A DNA stretch of 64,000 nucleotides from Methylophilus sp. DW102. Lineage in GTDB: Bacteria; Pseudomonadota; Gammaproteobacteria; Burkholderiales; Methylophilaceae. The translations under genes were made by a program, and so were the position numbers. The stretch is from positions 1,116,001 to 1,180,000 of the forward strand of contig NZ_AP029023.1 of the NCBI RefSeq assembly GCF_037076555.1, read 5' to 3'. The notes under the pieces were generated by a model. The model saw only the letters and a list, made by a program, of their open reading frames with translations. It did not search any database and was not told the origin of the DNA. Position 1 is the stretch's first letter; the number at the start of each line of letters is the position of its first letter. Positions 38,642 through 48,088 of this stretch are shown piece by piece.

Positions 38642-39649
38642 ATGAAACTTCATCAAAAAATTAAGCAGCTATTTGTCGTTGCGACCTTCGTTGCCCCGTT
38701 GGCAGTTTGGGCGGCCGATGTGAATCTGCTCAATGTGTCTTACGACCCGACGCGTGAGTTGTATCAAGACTACAACGAAGCCTTTGCCAAATATTGGAAA
38801 GCCAAGACGGGCGACAACGTCATCGTCAAGCAGTCACATGGAGGCTCTGGCAAGCAGGCACGTTCCGTCATTGATGGCCTGCAGGCCGATGTGGTGACGC
38901 TGGCGTTGTCTTATGACATTGACGAGATTGGCAGCAAAGGCCGTTTGTTTGGCCCGGACTGGCAGAAACGTCTGCCGCACAACAGTTCGCCTTATACCTC
39001 GACCATTGTGTTTCTGGTGCGTAAAGGCAACCCGAAAAACATCAAGGACTGGAGTGACTTGGTTAAACCAGGCACCTCGGTGATTACGCCTAACCCCAAA
39101 ACTTCTGGCGGGGCGCGTTGGAACTACCTGGCGGCCTACGGTTATGCGCTCAAGCAAAACAATAACGACGAGGCTAAAGCCAAAGAGTTTTTGAAAAAAC
39201 TGTTTAAAAACGTGCCGGTGTTAGATAGCGGTGCGCGTGGCGCAACCACGACCTTTGTGGAGCGTGGTATTGGCGATGTGTTGCTGGCTTGGGAAAACGA
39301 GGCTTTCCTCGCGCTCAAGGAGCTGGGGCCGGACAAGTTTGATCTGGTCGTGCCTTCACTGTCTATTCTGGCGGAGCCACCGGTGACTGTAGTCGACAAG
39401 AATGCCAAGCGTCATGGCACTGAAGCGGTATCCAAAGCCTATCTGGAATACTTGTACAGTGAAGAGGGCCAGGAAATTGCAGCCAAAAACTATTATCGTC
39501 CGACGCTGGAATCTGTGGCCAAAAAATACGAAAAACAGTTTCCTAAAGTCAATTTGATCAAGATTGACGAGGCGTTTGGCGGTTGGCAAAAGGCGCAGAA
39601 AACACACTTTGCCGATGGTGGTGTGTTCGACGAGATTTACCAGAAGTAA
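38642..39649 (+). CDS. sbp: Sulfate/thiosulfate ABC transporter periplasmic binding protein (first copy)
   Basis: 335 aa with signal peptide (ends AVWAA/DVNL). Family signatures: [34 protein letters not shown] and [13 protein letters not shown], which build the sulfate site of Sbp/CysP, and [24 protein letters not shown]. It binds sulfate for the CysTWA permease encoded 13 kb away. It follows the porin by 14 nt and is closed by a terminator. It is a divergent paralog of the protein at 50.5 kb. Confidence 0.95.
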   Translation: MKLHQKIKQLFVVATFVAPLAVWAADVNLLNVSYDPTRELYQDYNEAFAKYWKAKTGDNVIVKQSHGGSGKQARSVIDGLQADVVTLALSYDIDEIGSKGRLFGPDWQKRLPHNSSPYTSTIVFLVRKGNPKNIKDWSDLVKPGTSVITPNPKTSGGARWNYLAAYGYALKQNNNDEAKAKEFLKKLFKNVPVLDSGARGATTTFVERGIGDVLLAWENEAFLALKELGPDKFDLVVPSLSILAEPPVTVVDKNAKRHGTEAVSKAYLEYLYSEEGQEIAAKNYYRPTLESVAKKYEKQFPKVNLIKIDEAFGGWQKAQKTHFADGGVFDEIYQK

Positions 39650-39675
39650 GCATTGAAATTCAGCAGTTCATTTTA

Positions 39676-39706
39676 GAAAAAGGCATTTACCCAATGCCTT
39701 TTTCTT
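39676..39706 (+). terminator. Rho-independent terminator of the porin-sbp operon
   Basis: AAAAAGGCATT / AATGCCTTTTT hairpin with a TACC-type loop and a T-rich tail. The DUF2325 gene begins about 25 nt beyond, so read-through could still reach it. Confidence 0.85.
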
Positions 39707-39729
39707 TCTCTACAACAGGAGAATGTTTC

Positions 39730-40008
39730 ATGTCAAAAGCATTAGTCATTGGTGGTGACCGTATAGAGGGCATCAAACAGGTGTTGCACGCACAGGGGAT
39801 TGATAAAATTGATCACTGGACGGGCAGAAAACCCGGCGACGTCAAGCGCGAGTTACCTGTTAACGTCAACGTGATTGTGCTGGTCACCGGCTGGCTCAAT
39901 CATTCCATGATGTATCGCATCAAGCATGTCGCACATAAGCGCGGACTCAAAGTCGTTTATACCCGTAACAGTGCGGATGGCATGCAGCGTGTATTAGAAG
40001 CGGCTTGA
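39730..40008 (+). CDS. DUF2325 domain protein
   Basis: 92 aa from ATG 39730, with AGGAG 9 nt upstream (the frame is open further back). The whole chain is one DUF2325 unit: ALVIGGDRIEGIKQVLHAQG ... VIVLVTGWLNHSMMYRIKHVAHKRGLKVVYTRNSA, an alpha/beta Rossmann-like fold of unknown function. Members are often found with metal, nitrogen or sulfur uptake genes. It sits just after the sbp terminator. Confidence 0.85.
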   Translation: MSKALVIGGDRIEGIKQVLHAQGIDKIDHWTGRKPGDVKRELPVNVNVIVLVTGWLNHSMMYRIKHVAHKRGLKVVYTRNSADGMQRVLEAA

Positions 40009-40179
40009 TTCGTGCGTGGTGATTGCGACCGGCGAGACCAGCTTATTTTAAATCTGCTCTAAATATATCCCCTTTATTGACCGTTAAAACAGGTAAGTTT
40101 TAAGGTTTAATGACATTGCTCACACATGTTTTTTAACATGTGCGCAACATTGAGTCGTCAAGGTTTTTAAGGGTTGATA

Positions 40180-41832
40180 ATGAGTCAGAACGGGATTGGC
40201 GAGCTGGCAGCGCCACTCAACGAAAACACCACACAGCGGCAGTTTATGCGGCATCGTCTTGTCCGAAAGGTGCAAGACAATACGCATTTTCTGGCGATGA
40301 CCAGCATGGTGTGCGGCTTGTTAGGTTTTCCTCATTATTTGCTGGATGTAGATAACAATATCTGGCTCGCGCAATTGTTGACTTACCTGACCTTTATTTT
40401 GGTCAGCTACAATCTGCTGCTCGAAAATGGCCGCAACAACCTGGCCATGCTAACCATGTCGCTGGTGACCATCAGTTTGTTTGTGGTGCAACTGTCACCC
40501 TATGCCGCCGATTTTAACGATACCGCCAGCATCTTGCGTGCCTCAGGCCAAACCGGTCTGCATGCACCTTCCAACAGTTGGGAGTTTATTGCCGGTGGTG
40601 TGTTGGCCTGTCTGATTGCAGTCTCCTATCTTTTCCAGCGGCATCATTATGTTGCTGCCAGTCAGGGCATGCTGTGTATTGCGGTCATGATTCCTTTGAT
40701 TCCGTTGCTAGGGTTGCTCTGCGGCATTGCTAATCCTTATGGTGTGATGTCCCCGCTGACCACCTTGAGCGGCATGCTCTGTGCGTTTGGCTTGCTCGCC
40801 AAGCAGGCGTCGCATCCGCCCATGAGTTACCTGTTGCTGATGGACGATACCGGTAAACAGATTCGCTCCAGTATCTTGTTGTTAAGTATCTGCGCCATTT
40901 TGCTGGCCAGGGCCGGCGTGATGTTTGGTGACAATATGCGCGGCTTGCCTCTCGTGGTGCTGGTTTCCTTGATCGCCATCATTTATACCCTGTCGGTGAC
41001 TTATTATCACCAGGGGCAGGTCAGCGAAAAGGTACTGCCCGCAACCGATATGGATTTCGCCAGCCAGGTCGAGACCGCGCTGGATAATCAGCAGTTTTTT
41101 ATGATGTATCAGCCGCAGGTCGATTTTAAGACGGGCAAACTGAAAGGGGTGGAAGCATTGGTTCGCTGGCGCCATCCTGAAAAAGGCATTATTTCCCCGG
41201 AGAAATTCATTCGGGTGGCCGAGTTGACCGGGTTGATTGTGCCTTTGGGCAAATGGATCATGCAAACGGCCTGTGCACAGGCTGCTCAGTGGAAGGATCA
41301 TCCGGTGCTCGGCAAGATAGAGGTGTCTGTCAACGTCTCTGCATTGCAACTTAAGTCTGGCACTTTGGTAGAAGAGATCATGCAGATTCTGCAAGACACC
41401 GGGCTCGCGCCAGAACGGCTGGTGATTGAGTTGACCGAAAGCTCTTTTGTACAGGATGACGGTGAGAATGCGCGTCTGATGCATCAGCTCAAAGAAGCAG
41501 GCATCAAACTGGCCATTGATGATTTTGGGACTGGCTATTCCTGCCTGTCTTATTTGCGTGATATTCCGGGCGATTATCTCAAGGTAGACCGTTCATTCGT
41601 GATGGAGCTGCCTGGTCACAATAAAGCAGAAGCCGTGATTCAGGCGATCGTCAGCCTGGGCAAAAGCCTGGATTACCGCATTATTGCCGAAGGGGTAGAA
41701 ACCCAGGCACAGGCTGATTTCCTCAAGTCAATCGGCTGCGATATTGTGCAAGGCTTTTTGTATGCCAAACCCCTTGAAGCCGATGCGCTGCCACAATGGG
41801 TCTCTGTGGCACAACCTGAAACGCTCACCTGA
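40180..41832 (+). CDS. Membrane-bound EAL c-di-GMP phosphodiesterase (paralog 1)
   Basis: 550 aa from ATG 40180. About seven to eight membrane helices occupy residues 40-280, a MASE-like sensor module of unknown input. The EAL domain (about 295-545) keeps the catalytic set: GVEALVRW, ELTESSF, IDDFGTGYSCLSYLRDIPGDYLKVDRSF, AEGVET and VQGFLYAKP. No GGDEF domain is present, so the protein should only hydrolyse c-di-GMP. It is closely related to the next gene over its full length, including the N-terminal region. Confidence 0.94.
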   Translation: MSQNGIGELAAPLNENTTQRQFMRHRLVRKVQDNTHFLAMTSMVCGLLGFPHYLLDVDNNIWLAQLLTYLTFILVSYNLLLENGRNNLAMLTMSLVTISLFVVQLSPYAADFNDTASILRASGQTGLHAPSNSWEFIAGGVLACLIAVSYLFQRHHYVAASQGMLCIAVMIPLIPLLGLLCGIANPYGVMSPLTTLSGMLCAFGLLAKQASHPPMSYLLLMDDTGKQIRSSILLLSICAILLARAGVMFGDNMRGLPLVVLVSLIAIIYTLSVTYYHQGQVSEKVLPATDMDFASQVETALDNQQFFMMYQPQVDFKTGKLKGVEALVRWRHPEKGIISPEKFIRVAELTGLIVPLGKWIMQTACAQAAQWKDHPVLGKIEVSVNVSALQLKSGTLVEEIMQILQDTGLAPERLVIELTESSFVQDDGENARLMHQLKEAGIKLAIDDFGTGYSCLSYLRDIPGDYLKVDRSFVMELPGHNKAEAVIQAIVSLGKSLDYRIIAEGVETQAQADFLKSIGCDIVQGFLYAKPLEADALPQWVSVAQPETLT

Positions 41833-42078
41833 TTTGCATTGACTGATCATGACTTGACCTCCCATGGTCAGGACTTTTTCCCTCGTTTAGCTTGCTTCCA
41901 TTCTGCTATAAAAACTATCTGTTTTATAGCGAATCACTCATGAGTATCAATTAATTTGATATAAAGAGTAGAAATGTGCCATTTTATTTTACTTTGGTAT
42001 CCATTCGTTTCGCCTATAGTGAATGACATGGCCTGTGCCCGCACAGGATCAGAATAGATCAAGATTAGGGGGAGCACT

Positions 42079-43710
42079 ATGTCAGTTTCCAGTATTGACT
42101 GGTCTACTGAGCGTCATCACGCAACTTCAACACAGCAGATATATATGCGGCACCGGTTTTTAAGAACGGTGCAAAAGTTTGCTCCCTGGCTGGCAATTGT
42201 CAGTATTGTCACTGTGTTGTGGGGACTACCGTTTTTGCCAGTACACTCTGCGGCAAGCCTGTTTTTAGTGCAAAGCAGTGCATACCTGATCTTCATGTTC
42301 GCCAGCCTGGGGGTGGTGTACCAGACCTGGCATCAAAAGCGCGTGATTGGTGGCCTGATCCTGATTGTCGCTGCCGGTTTTCTGTGCCAGCTCTATGTCA
42401 GAAGCAGCGATGTCACATTCAACAACGGCTGGGCGACGCTCGCCACATTGTTCGCTGACCAGCAGGGCAATATGGTTTTTGATCTGGGCATGGCCATGTT
42501 AGTGTTGCTCGCAGCTGTGCTGCATCATCGCCATTGCAATCGCGCCAGCCAGGTCTTGCTGAGTATTGCCGTTTTGATGCCAGTCATTGGCTTGCTGGCC
42601 TGGGCTTATCGTATCCCGCACGCTTACGGTCAGCTCTCACTGTTGACCACGATTGGTGGCTCGCTGTGTGCGGCGGCCTTGCTGGCAAGGCAGATCACCG
42701 CTACCCCCATGAGTTACCTGTTGTTGCTGGATGACACTGGCAAGCATCTGAGATGGATCGTCTGCATCTTGATTACATGTGCGATTGTTCTGGGAGGGGT
42801 GGGCGTTTTTTTTGATAACGATCTTCGCCTGACGCCCATCATTATCACTGCTGCACTGATTTTAATCATCATTGTGATGACTTTGACCTATTATCACAAA
42901 GGGGTGATGCATGAGCAGGTGTTGCCCCCAGAAGACCTGGCTTTTGCCAGTGAACTGGAGGCTGCGATTGCGCAAGAAGCGTTTTATCTGGTGTATCAAC
43001 CGCAGCTGGATTTTGAGACCGGTAAACTGGTGGGCGTTGAAGCCTTGATTCGCTGGCAACATCCCAAGCGTGGGGTCGTGTCGCCGAATCAGTTTATCGG
43101 TGTGGCCGAGTTGACCGGGCTGATTGTGCCCATGGGTGCCTGGGTACTCAAAGCCGCGTGTGCACAAGCGGCCTCCTGGACTACCGGTGAATTGAGTCGG
43201 GCCAAAGTCTCGGTCAACGTCTCCCCCTTGCAGTTAAATACCCCCTGTTTTGCCGAATATGTGTTGCTGGTACTGCAAGAGACTGGCCTGGCGCCTGAGC
43301 GCCTGGTAATTGAGCTGACCGAGAGTGCGTTTATTCATGCCGACTGCACGGGCAACGAGCGCCTGCAGAAACTCAAACAGCACGGCATTAAACTGGCGAT
43401 TGATGACTTTGGCACCGGTTATTCCTGCCTGGCTTATTTGCGTGATATTCCGGGGGATTACCTGAAAGTGGATAGGTCTTTTGTCAATGACATTCCCGGC
43501 AAAGAGCGCTCAGAGGCGGTGATTAGTGCCATTGTGGTCTTAGGCAAAAACCTGCATTACCAGATTGTGGCCGAGGGGGTGGAAACCGAAGCCCAGGCAG
43601 ACTATCTGAAGGCACTGGGCTGTGATTTTGTGCAGGGCTTTTTATATGCCAAGCCGATGACCGCACAGGCCTTGCAAGACTGGATGCGCAATCGGGCAGA
43701 CCTTGCCTGA
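42079..43710 (+). CDS. Membrane-bound EAL c-di-GMP phosphodiesterase (paralog 2)
   Basis: 543 aa with GGGGGAG before the ATG. Same plan as its upstream neighbour: an N-terminal multi-helix membrane module (shared TPMSYLLLLDDTGKHL near residue 215) and an intact EAL domain (VEALIRWQHP, ELTESAF, IDDFGTGYSCLAYLRDIPGDYLKVDRSF, AEGVETEAQAD, VQGFLYAKP). The pair arose by tandem duplication. A 246-nt AT-rich gap with its own RBS suggests separate promoters. It is convergent with the TAXI gene. Confidence 0.94.
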   Translation: MSVSSIDWSTERHHATSTQQIYMRHRFLRTVQKFAPWLAIVSIVTVLWGLPFLPVHSAASLFLVQSSAYLIFMFASLGVVYQTWHQKRVIGGLILIVAAGFLCQLYVRSSDVTFNNGWATLATLFADQQGNMVFDLGMAMLVLLAAVLHHRHCNRASQVLLSIAVLMPVIGLLAWAYRIPHAYGQLSLLTTIGGSLCAAALLARQITATPMSYLLLLDDTGKHLRWIVCILITCAIVLGGVGVFFDNDLRLTPIIITAALILIIIVMTLTYYHKGVMHEQVLPPEDLAFASELEAAIAQEAFYLVYQPQLDFETGKLVGVEALIRWQHPKRGVVSPNQFIGVAELTGLIVPMGAWVLKAACAQAASWTTGELSRAKVSVNVSPLQLNTPCFAEYVLLVLQETGLAPERLVIELTESAFIHADCTGNERLQKLKQHGIKLAIDDFGTGYSCLAYLRDIPGDYLKVDRSFVNDIPGKERSEAVISAIVVLGKNLHYQIVAEGVETEAQADYLKALGCDFVQGFLYAKPMTAQALQDWMRNRADLA

Positions 43711-43734
43711 GCTTTGTGCGTTTAAGGCTTGTGC

Positions 43735-45054
43735 CTAAAACGTGCGCTGATTGAGTTTGGAGCGAACCAGCTCAATATGCGCACGCAACTCGTAAGCATA
43801 TTGTGAAAAAGGCACCGGTAGCTTGACGTTGACCACCTTGGTTTCAATTTCATTGAGTTTATCCAGGCACTGACGGACATCTTCAGCCGATTTGATCTCT
43901 TGCAACTGGGTATCCAGAAAGCGTAGCTCGCCGTAATAACGGAACAGTTTGCGCTTGACCAGCCACACATACACCATCGGGATAATTTTGGTGAGCGGGA
44001 TCAGTAACGCCAACAAAGGCAAAATCACAATCAGCGTGCGATTAACAAAGGTGGCTGCCCAAAATGGCAGGTATTTATCAATAATCGGCAGGCCGGATTT
44101 GTAGAAATTCAGCGCCTGCGTGCTGATCGGAAAATCCGTATCCTTGGCAGAAGGGAATTCTCCCTTGCCGTTAAACATGCTTGGGCCACCATGCACCTCG
44201 GCAATCACTTTCATCATCAGGTAAATCAGCGCCGGATGCATGCTGTCCTTGATCACCAGCGTCGCGGTTGGCGCCACCAGATGCACATCGTGGCTGGGAA
44301 TATTGCGCGCCAGGTCCATGGCGCCTTCTGGCAGCACCAGGTGATGCATAAACGCAAACTTGCGTGAAAAGGCTTCAGCGGTGTCCATACTTACCATGGT
44401 CAGATGCTTGTCTGCAATGAGCTCGCGGACCAGGCTTGAGTTGGCAACATCCACAAAAAAAGCGGCATCGAGCTTGCCTGACTGCAGGGCCGCCACTGCT
44501 TCTTCGGCACCTATGGTGACCAAGGTGCTGTTGCTGGCATTGATGCCACTTTCAGTCAACAGCGTATTTGCCAGAAAATGACTGCCGCTGCCTGGATAGC
44601 CGACGCCGATGCGTTTGCCTTTGAGGGCCGATAAATGGGTGGTTTCAGTTTTGCCGCGGCAAAAAATCCATACCGGCTGGTAGTACAGGCTGCCTAATGA
44701 CAACAGTGAGCCTGCGCCTTCACTATGCGCCATGCCATCTTGAATGAATGCAATATCTACGTTGGAGTCAGGGTCCTTGAGCAAACGCAGGTTTTCATCA
44801 TCCCCTGCCGTTTTGCGTATCTGCAGATGAATGCCTTCTTTTTTAAGATAGACGCCATAAATCGCGGCAAACGCATTGTAATTGAGGTCCGCTTCGCCGG
44901 TGGCAATCACAATATTGCGTGGGGGTGCAGGGTCTATGAATTTGTAAGCAAAAAACAGTGCCAGGCAAATGAGCAGGAAGGAGGGGAGCGTGGCTTCCAG
45001 CATTTCGCGGGTGAAGATGGCGGTAAATTTGTTGTTGCGCGGATCAAATTTCAT
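43735..45054 (-). CDS. Membrane-anchored TAXI-family solute-binding protein
   Basis: 439 aa. An N-terminal membrane helix (about 22-41) is followed by a TAXI (TRAP-associated extracytoplasmic immunogenic protein) binding domain: NIVIATGEADLNYNAFAAIYG, GKRIGVGYPGSGSHFLANTLL, AFFVDVANSSLVREL. A second membrane segment (about 330-355) leads to a cytoplasmic helical tail of about 80 aa. TAXI proteins normally serve TRAP permeases, but none is encoded nearby, so this tethered form could be a sensor or scaffold. The ligand is unknown. Confidence 0.85.
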   Translation of the reverse strand: MKFDPRNNKFTAIFTREMLEATLPSFLLICLALFFAYKFIDPAPPRNIVIATGEADLNYNAFAAIYGVYLKKEGIHLQIRKTAGDDENLRLLKDPDSNVDIAFIQDGMAHSEGAGSLLSLGSLYYQPVWIFCRGKTETTHLSALKGKRIGVGYPGSGSHFLANTLLTESGINASNSTLVTIGAEEAVAALQSGKLDAAFFVDVANSSLVRELIADKHLTMVSMDTAEAFSRKFAFMHHLVLPEGAMDLARNIPSHDVHLVAPTATLVIKDSMHPALIYLMMKVIAEVHGGPSMFNGKGEFPSAKDTDFPISTQALNFYKSGLPIIDKYLPFWAATFVNRTLIVILPLLALLIPLTKIIPMVYVWLVKRKLFRYYGELRFLDTQLQEIKSAEDVRQCLDKLNEIETKVVNVKLPVPFSQYAYELRAHIELVRSKLNQRTF

Positions 45055-45156
45055 CGGTTATCTGGCGTCTGGTTATAAAAATCGCACTCACAGCGAGCTA
45101 TGCATTGCGATTCTACAGAGGCTTGCCGCGAATGTCACAATCTTGGCGGGCAACAT

Positions 45157-45205
45157 AAAAACAATCCCCTGCCTTTGCAATGCGCACGCTGCACGGGCAG
45201 GGGAT
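45157..45205 (-). terminator. Rho-independent terminator of the encapsulin operon
   Basis: On the minus strand ATCCCCTGCC pairs with GGCAGGGGAT across a 22-nt loop and is followed by a T-rich tract (TGTTTTTA). It lies 22 nt after the cysteine desulfurase stop. Confidence 0.8.
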
Positions 45206-45226
45206 GAGCTATGTTACGCGGCTAGA

Positions 45227-47140
45227 CTAGGCGTGATAGGACGCCAAGCGCTGTAACACCGCAATCATGCGGTCGATTTCATCATAAGTGTTGTAAAACG
45301 CCAATGACGGCCGTACGGTGGTTTCAACACCAAAGCGACGCAAAATCGGCTGTGCACAATGATGGCCAGAACGCACGGCGATGCCTTCTTCATTGAGCGC
45401 TGCGCCCACCTCTTCGCTTTGATAGCCCTTGAGTGCAAAAGACAGCACACTGGCCTTATGTTTGGCTGTCCCGATCAGGCGCAGATTGGGGATCTGGCAC
45501 ATGGCTGCCGTGGCATACTCCAGCAGGGCATGCTCATAGGCGGCGATATTTTCGATGCCTAGCCGTTCCACATACTGCAAGGCGGCACCTAATCCTACCG
45601 CATCGGCGATATTACCCGTGCCTGCTTCAAATTTGGCCGGGGCCGCGTGATACACCGTTTTTTCAAAGGTGACATCTTGTATCATGTTGCCGCCGCCTTG
45701 CCAGGCAGGCATGTCTTGCAGCACGTCCGCTTTGCCATACAAGGCACCAATGCCGGTGGGGCCAAAGATTTTATGCCCGGAGAACACAAAAAAGTCAGCA
45801 TCCAGCGTTTGTACATCGGTCCGCATATGTGACACCGATTGCGCGCCATCCAGTAGCACTTTTGCGCCCGCCCTGTGAGCCATTGCAATCATTTCCTGAG
45901 CAGGCGTGACCGTCCCCAACGCATTTGATACCTGGGTAAATGACACCAGCTTGGTTTTTGCCGTCAGCAGTTTCTGGTATTCCTCCAGCAGAATCTGGCC
46001 ACTGTCATCCACCGGAATCACTTTCAGCACCGCCCCCGTTTCCTGACACAATTGCTGCCAGGGCACGATATTGGCGTGATGTTCCAGATGTGAGACCACA
46101 ATTTCATCGCCTTGCCCCAGATGTTTTTTGCCCCAGGTTTTGGCGACCAGGTTAATCGCTTCCGTGGTCCCGCGTACAAAAACGACCTGATTCACCGAGG
46201 GCGCATTGATAAAACGACGCACGGTTTCGCGCGCTTCTTCATACGCATCCGTCGCGCGCGCGGCCAGCGCATGGGCGGCCCGGTGAATATTGGAGTTTTC
46301 GTGCTGGTAAAAATAACTCACGCGGTCGATGACGACTTGTGGTTTTTGCGTGGTCGCCGCATTGTCAAACCAGACCAACTGGCGGCCATTCACCCGCTCA
46401 TTTAGGATGGGAAAGTCACGCCGTACCGCATGCACATCAAATGCCGGATGCGCGGAAGCCGGCAGGCTGCCCGTCAACCCGGGTTCGGCCTGCAAAAAGT
46501 AAAACGATTGCGCGCCGGCTACCGGCGGTTTAGCCGCAGTTTGGGAGGAGGCCGCAGACGGTGGGGACTGTATTGCACCCGCCCCCAGCCAGCGATCCAG
46601 CTCCTGCTGGTAAGGAATCTCAATGCCCGTCCCGGCAAATGAGCCAGGAGTCAGAAAAGCAGCCTCGGGCTGCAATACATTCAGGTGGGCCGGATGGTTA
46701 TGTAACGGGTCGCTACCCAAGGCTTCAATGCCAGGCACATACGTGAGCTGCTGCGCTTGCGCCTGCTGGGTGACGGGTTGCGCCTGCGTTTGCGCATAAC
46801 TCGGTGAGGCCACACCACCTGTGCCACCCACATTGACCAGCTTGGTGGTCAATGAGTCTGTAGGCGGGACAGATGGCTGTGGGGCATGCGAAGCCGCCAA
46901 CGATTGCGCCAGGTCTGCTGCCGCAAACGGTGCCGTCGCCGGAAACCCTTCAGCGTAGAGGTCGTTGACCAGTTGCGTCAGCGTGGCGGTATCCAGCACA
47001 CCTGTGTTTTCCAGTTCGCGTCCTACACCTAGCGCAGCAGTCATCTTGGGATGCTCACCCGGCAATGAGGCCAAGATGGCCTCAGGCTCAAAACTGGCGC
47101 CATCAGTTAAAGTCAGGCCGAATGAATTACTTGTAGTCAT
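45227..47140 (-). CDS. Encapsulin-cargo cysteine desulfurase (SufS-type with long N-terminal extension)
   Basis: 637 aa from ATG 47140. Residues 1-235 are an extension absent from ordinary SufS, low-complexity and rich in Gln, Ala and Pro (YAQTQAQPVTQQAQAQQ), the feature of family 2A encapsulin cargo desulfurases in which it drives loading into the shell. Residues from about 236 are a group II PLP cysteine desulfurase: FDNAATTQKP, HHANIVPW, Lys457 in SGHKIFGPTG and active-site Cys595 in RSGHHCAQP. It releases persulfide sulfur from cysteine. The start lies inside the encapsulin gene (14-nt overlap in another frame), so translation is coupled. The longer frame to 47176 was rejected because its extra residues lie in encapsulin coding sequence and no better RBS is found. 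Confidence 0.93.
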   Translation of the reverse strand: MTTSNSFGLTLTDGASFEPEAILASLPGEHPKMTAALGVGRELENTGVLDTATLTQLVNDLYAEGFPATAPFAAADLAQSLAASHAPQPSVPPTDSLTTKLVNVGGTGGVASPSYAQTQAQPVTQQAQAQQLTYVPGIEALGSDPLHNHPAHLNVLQPEAAFLTPGSFAGTGIEIPYQQELDRWLGAGAIQSPPSAASSQTAAKPPVAGAQSFYFLQAEPGLTGSLPASAHPAFDVHAVRRDFPILNERVNGRQLVWFDNAATTQKPQVVIDRVSYFYQHENSNIHRAAHALAARATDAYEEARETVRRFINAPSVNQVVFVRGTTEAINLVAKTWGKKHLGQGDEIVVSHLEHHANIVPWQQLCQETGAVLKVIPVDDSGQILLEEYQKLLTAKTKLVSFTQVSNALGTVTPAQEMIAMAHRAGAKVLLDGAQSVSHMRTDVQTLDADFFVFSGHKIFGPTGIGALYGKADVLQDMPAWQGGGNMIQDVTFEKTVYHAAPAKFEAGTGNIADAVGLGAALQYVERLGIENIAAYEHALLEYATAAMCQIPNLRLIGTAKHKASVLSFALKGYQSEEVGAALNEEGIAVRSGHHCAQPILRRFGVETTVRPSLAFYNTYDEIDRMIAVLQRLASYHA

Positions 47141-48041
47141 AGTAATGATCAACTCCGACATCTTCCAGGACGGCAATCGCGTCTTCGGTCAGCACGGCCA
47201 GTGAGCAATACAGCGAGACCAAGTAAGAAGCAATCGCTTTATGGTTAATGCCCATAAAACGTACTGACAGGCCCATGGTTTGCTGGCCTGGCAAGTTCGG
47301 TTGATACAAGCCAATCACGCCTTGCTTGCTCTCGCCTACACGTAGCAGCAAGATTTTGGATTTGCCGTTGACGATAGGTAGTTTGTCGCTAGGAATCAGT
47401 GGAACACCACGCCAGGTCAAGAATTGTGAGCCGAATAAGGAAACGGTTGGGGGTGGCACGCCACGGCGGGTGCACTCACGGCCAAAGGCGGCAATTGCTT
47501 TCGGGTGCGCCAGGAAAAACGCAGGTTCTTTCCAGACTTTGGTCAGCAGCTCATCCAGGTCATCCGGTGTTGGGTAACCATTACGGGTTTTGATGGTTTG
47601 TGATTTGGCCACATTGTTGAGCAGGCCGTACTCTTTGTTGTTGATCAGTTCGCTTTCCTGGCGTTCTTTGACTACTTCAATAGTCAGGCGCAGTTGCTCT
47701 TTGATCTGGTTGTGCGGGCTGCTATACAGGTCAGACACGCGGGTATGCACATCGACCACGGTATTCACCGCGTTTAGCACATATTCACGGCCCCATTCTT
47801 CATAATCGACAAAGGTTGCTGGCAGTTCTTTTTCATCTTTGTTGGAGCAGTCGACAGTAATGGCGTTGGGGTCTTTGGCCTTGTTGACACGGTAAATACC
47901 GGCTTCAACGGGTACCCAGTTGAGCAAATGCACCAGCCAGCGCGGGCTGATGGTGCTGAGCATGGGTACCGATTTGGTAGCATTGGCAAGCGTGCGGGCA
48001 GCGACATCGCCCAAAGCGCTCTGAAAAGGTTGTTCTGACAT
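47127..48041 (-). CDS. Family 2A encapsulin shell protein (SrpI-like)
   Basis: 304-aa HK97-fold capsid protein that self-assembles into a protein nanocompartment. The N-terminal arm DVAARTLANATKSVPMLSTISPRWLVHLLNWVPVEAGIYRVN, with conserved FVDYEEWGREY, HTRVSDLYSSPHNQIKEQLRLT and SLFGSQFLTWRGVPLIPSDK, is characteristic of family 2A shells such as cyanobacterial SrpI, once called 'major membrane protein I'. No fused cyclic-nucleotide domain is present, which separates it from family 2B. AAGGAG precedes the ATG. It lies between serine acetyltransferase (47 nt upstream) and its cargo gene, matching the sulfur-metabolism encapsulin operons known from other bacteria. Confidence 0.95.
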   Translation of the reverse strand: MSEQPFQSALGDVAARTLANATKSVPMLSTISPRWLVHLLNWVPVEAGIYRVNKAKDPNAITVDCSNKDEKELPATFVDYEEWGREYVLNAVNTVVDVHTRVSDLYSSPHNQIKEQLRLTIEVVKERQESELINNKEYGLLNNVAKSQTIKTRNGYPTPDDLDELLTKVWKEPAFFLAHPKAIAAFGRECTRRGVPPPTVSLFGSQFLTWRGVPLIPSDKLPIVNGKSKILLLRVGESKQGVIGLYQPNLPGQQTMGLSVRFMGINHKAIASYLVSLYCSLAVLTEDAIAVLEDVGVDHYYDYK

Positions 48042-48088
48042 AAGGTCTCCTTAAAGTGCAACTATGAATAGGTTGCAATAGTTAAAAA

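Noticed and set aside
41833..42078. Weak TTGACC/GGTCA inverted repeat as terminator between the EAL genes
   Set aside because: The stem is only 5 bp with an irregular T-stretch, so termination is not supported.
47141..47176. Earlier start of the cysteine desulfurase
   Set aside because: The extra 12 residues lie within encapsulin codons and lack a spaced RBS; MTTSNSFGLTL is a better start.
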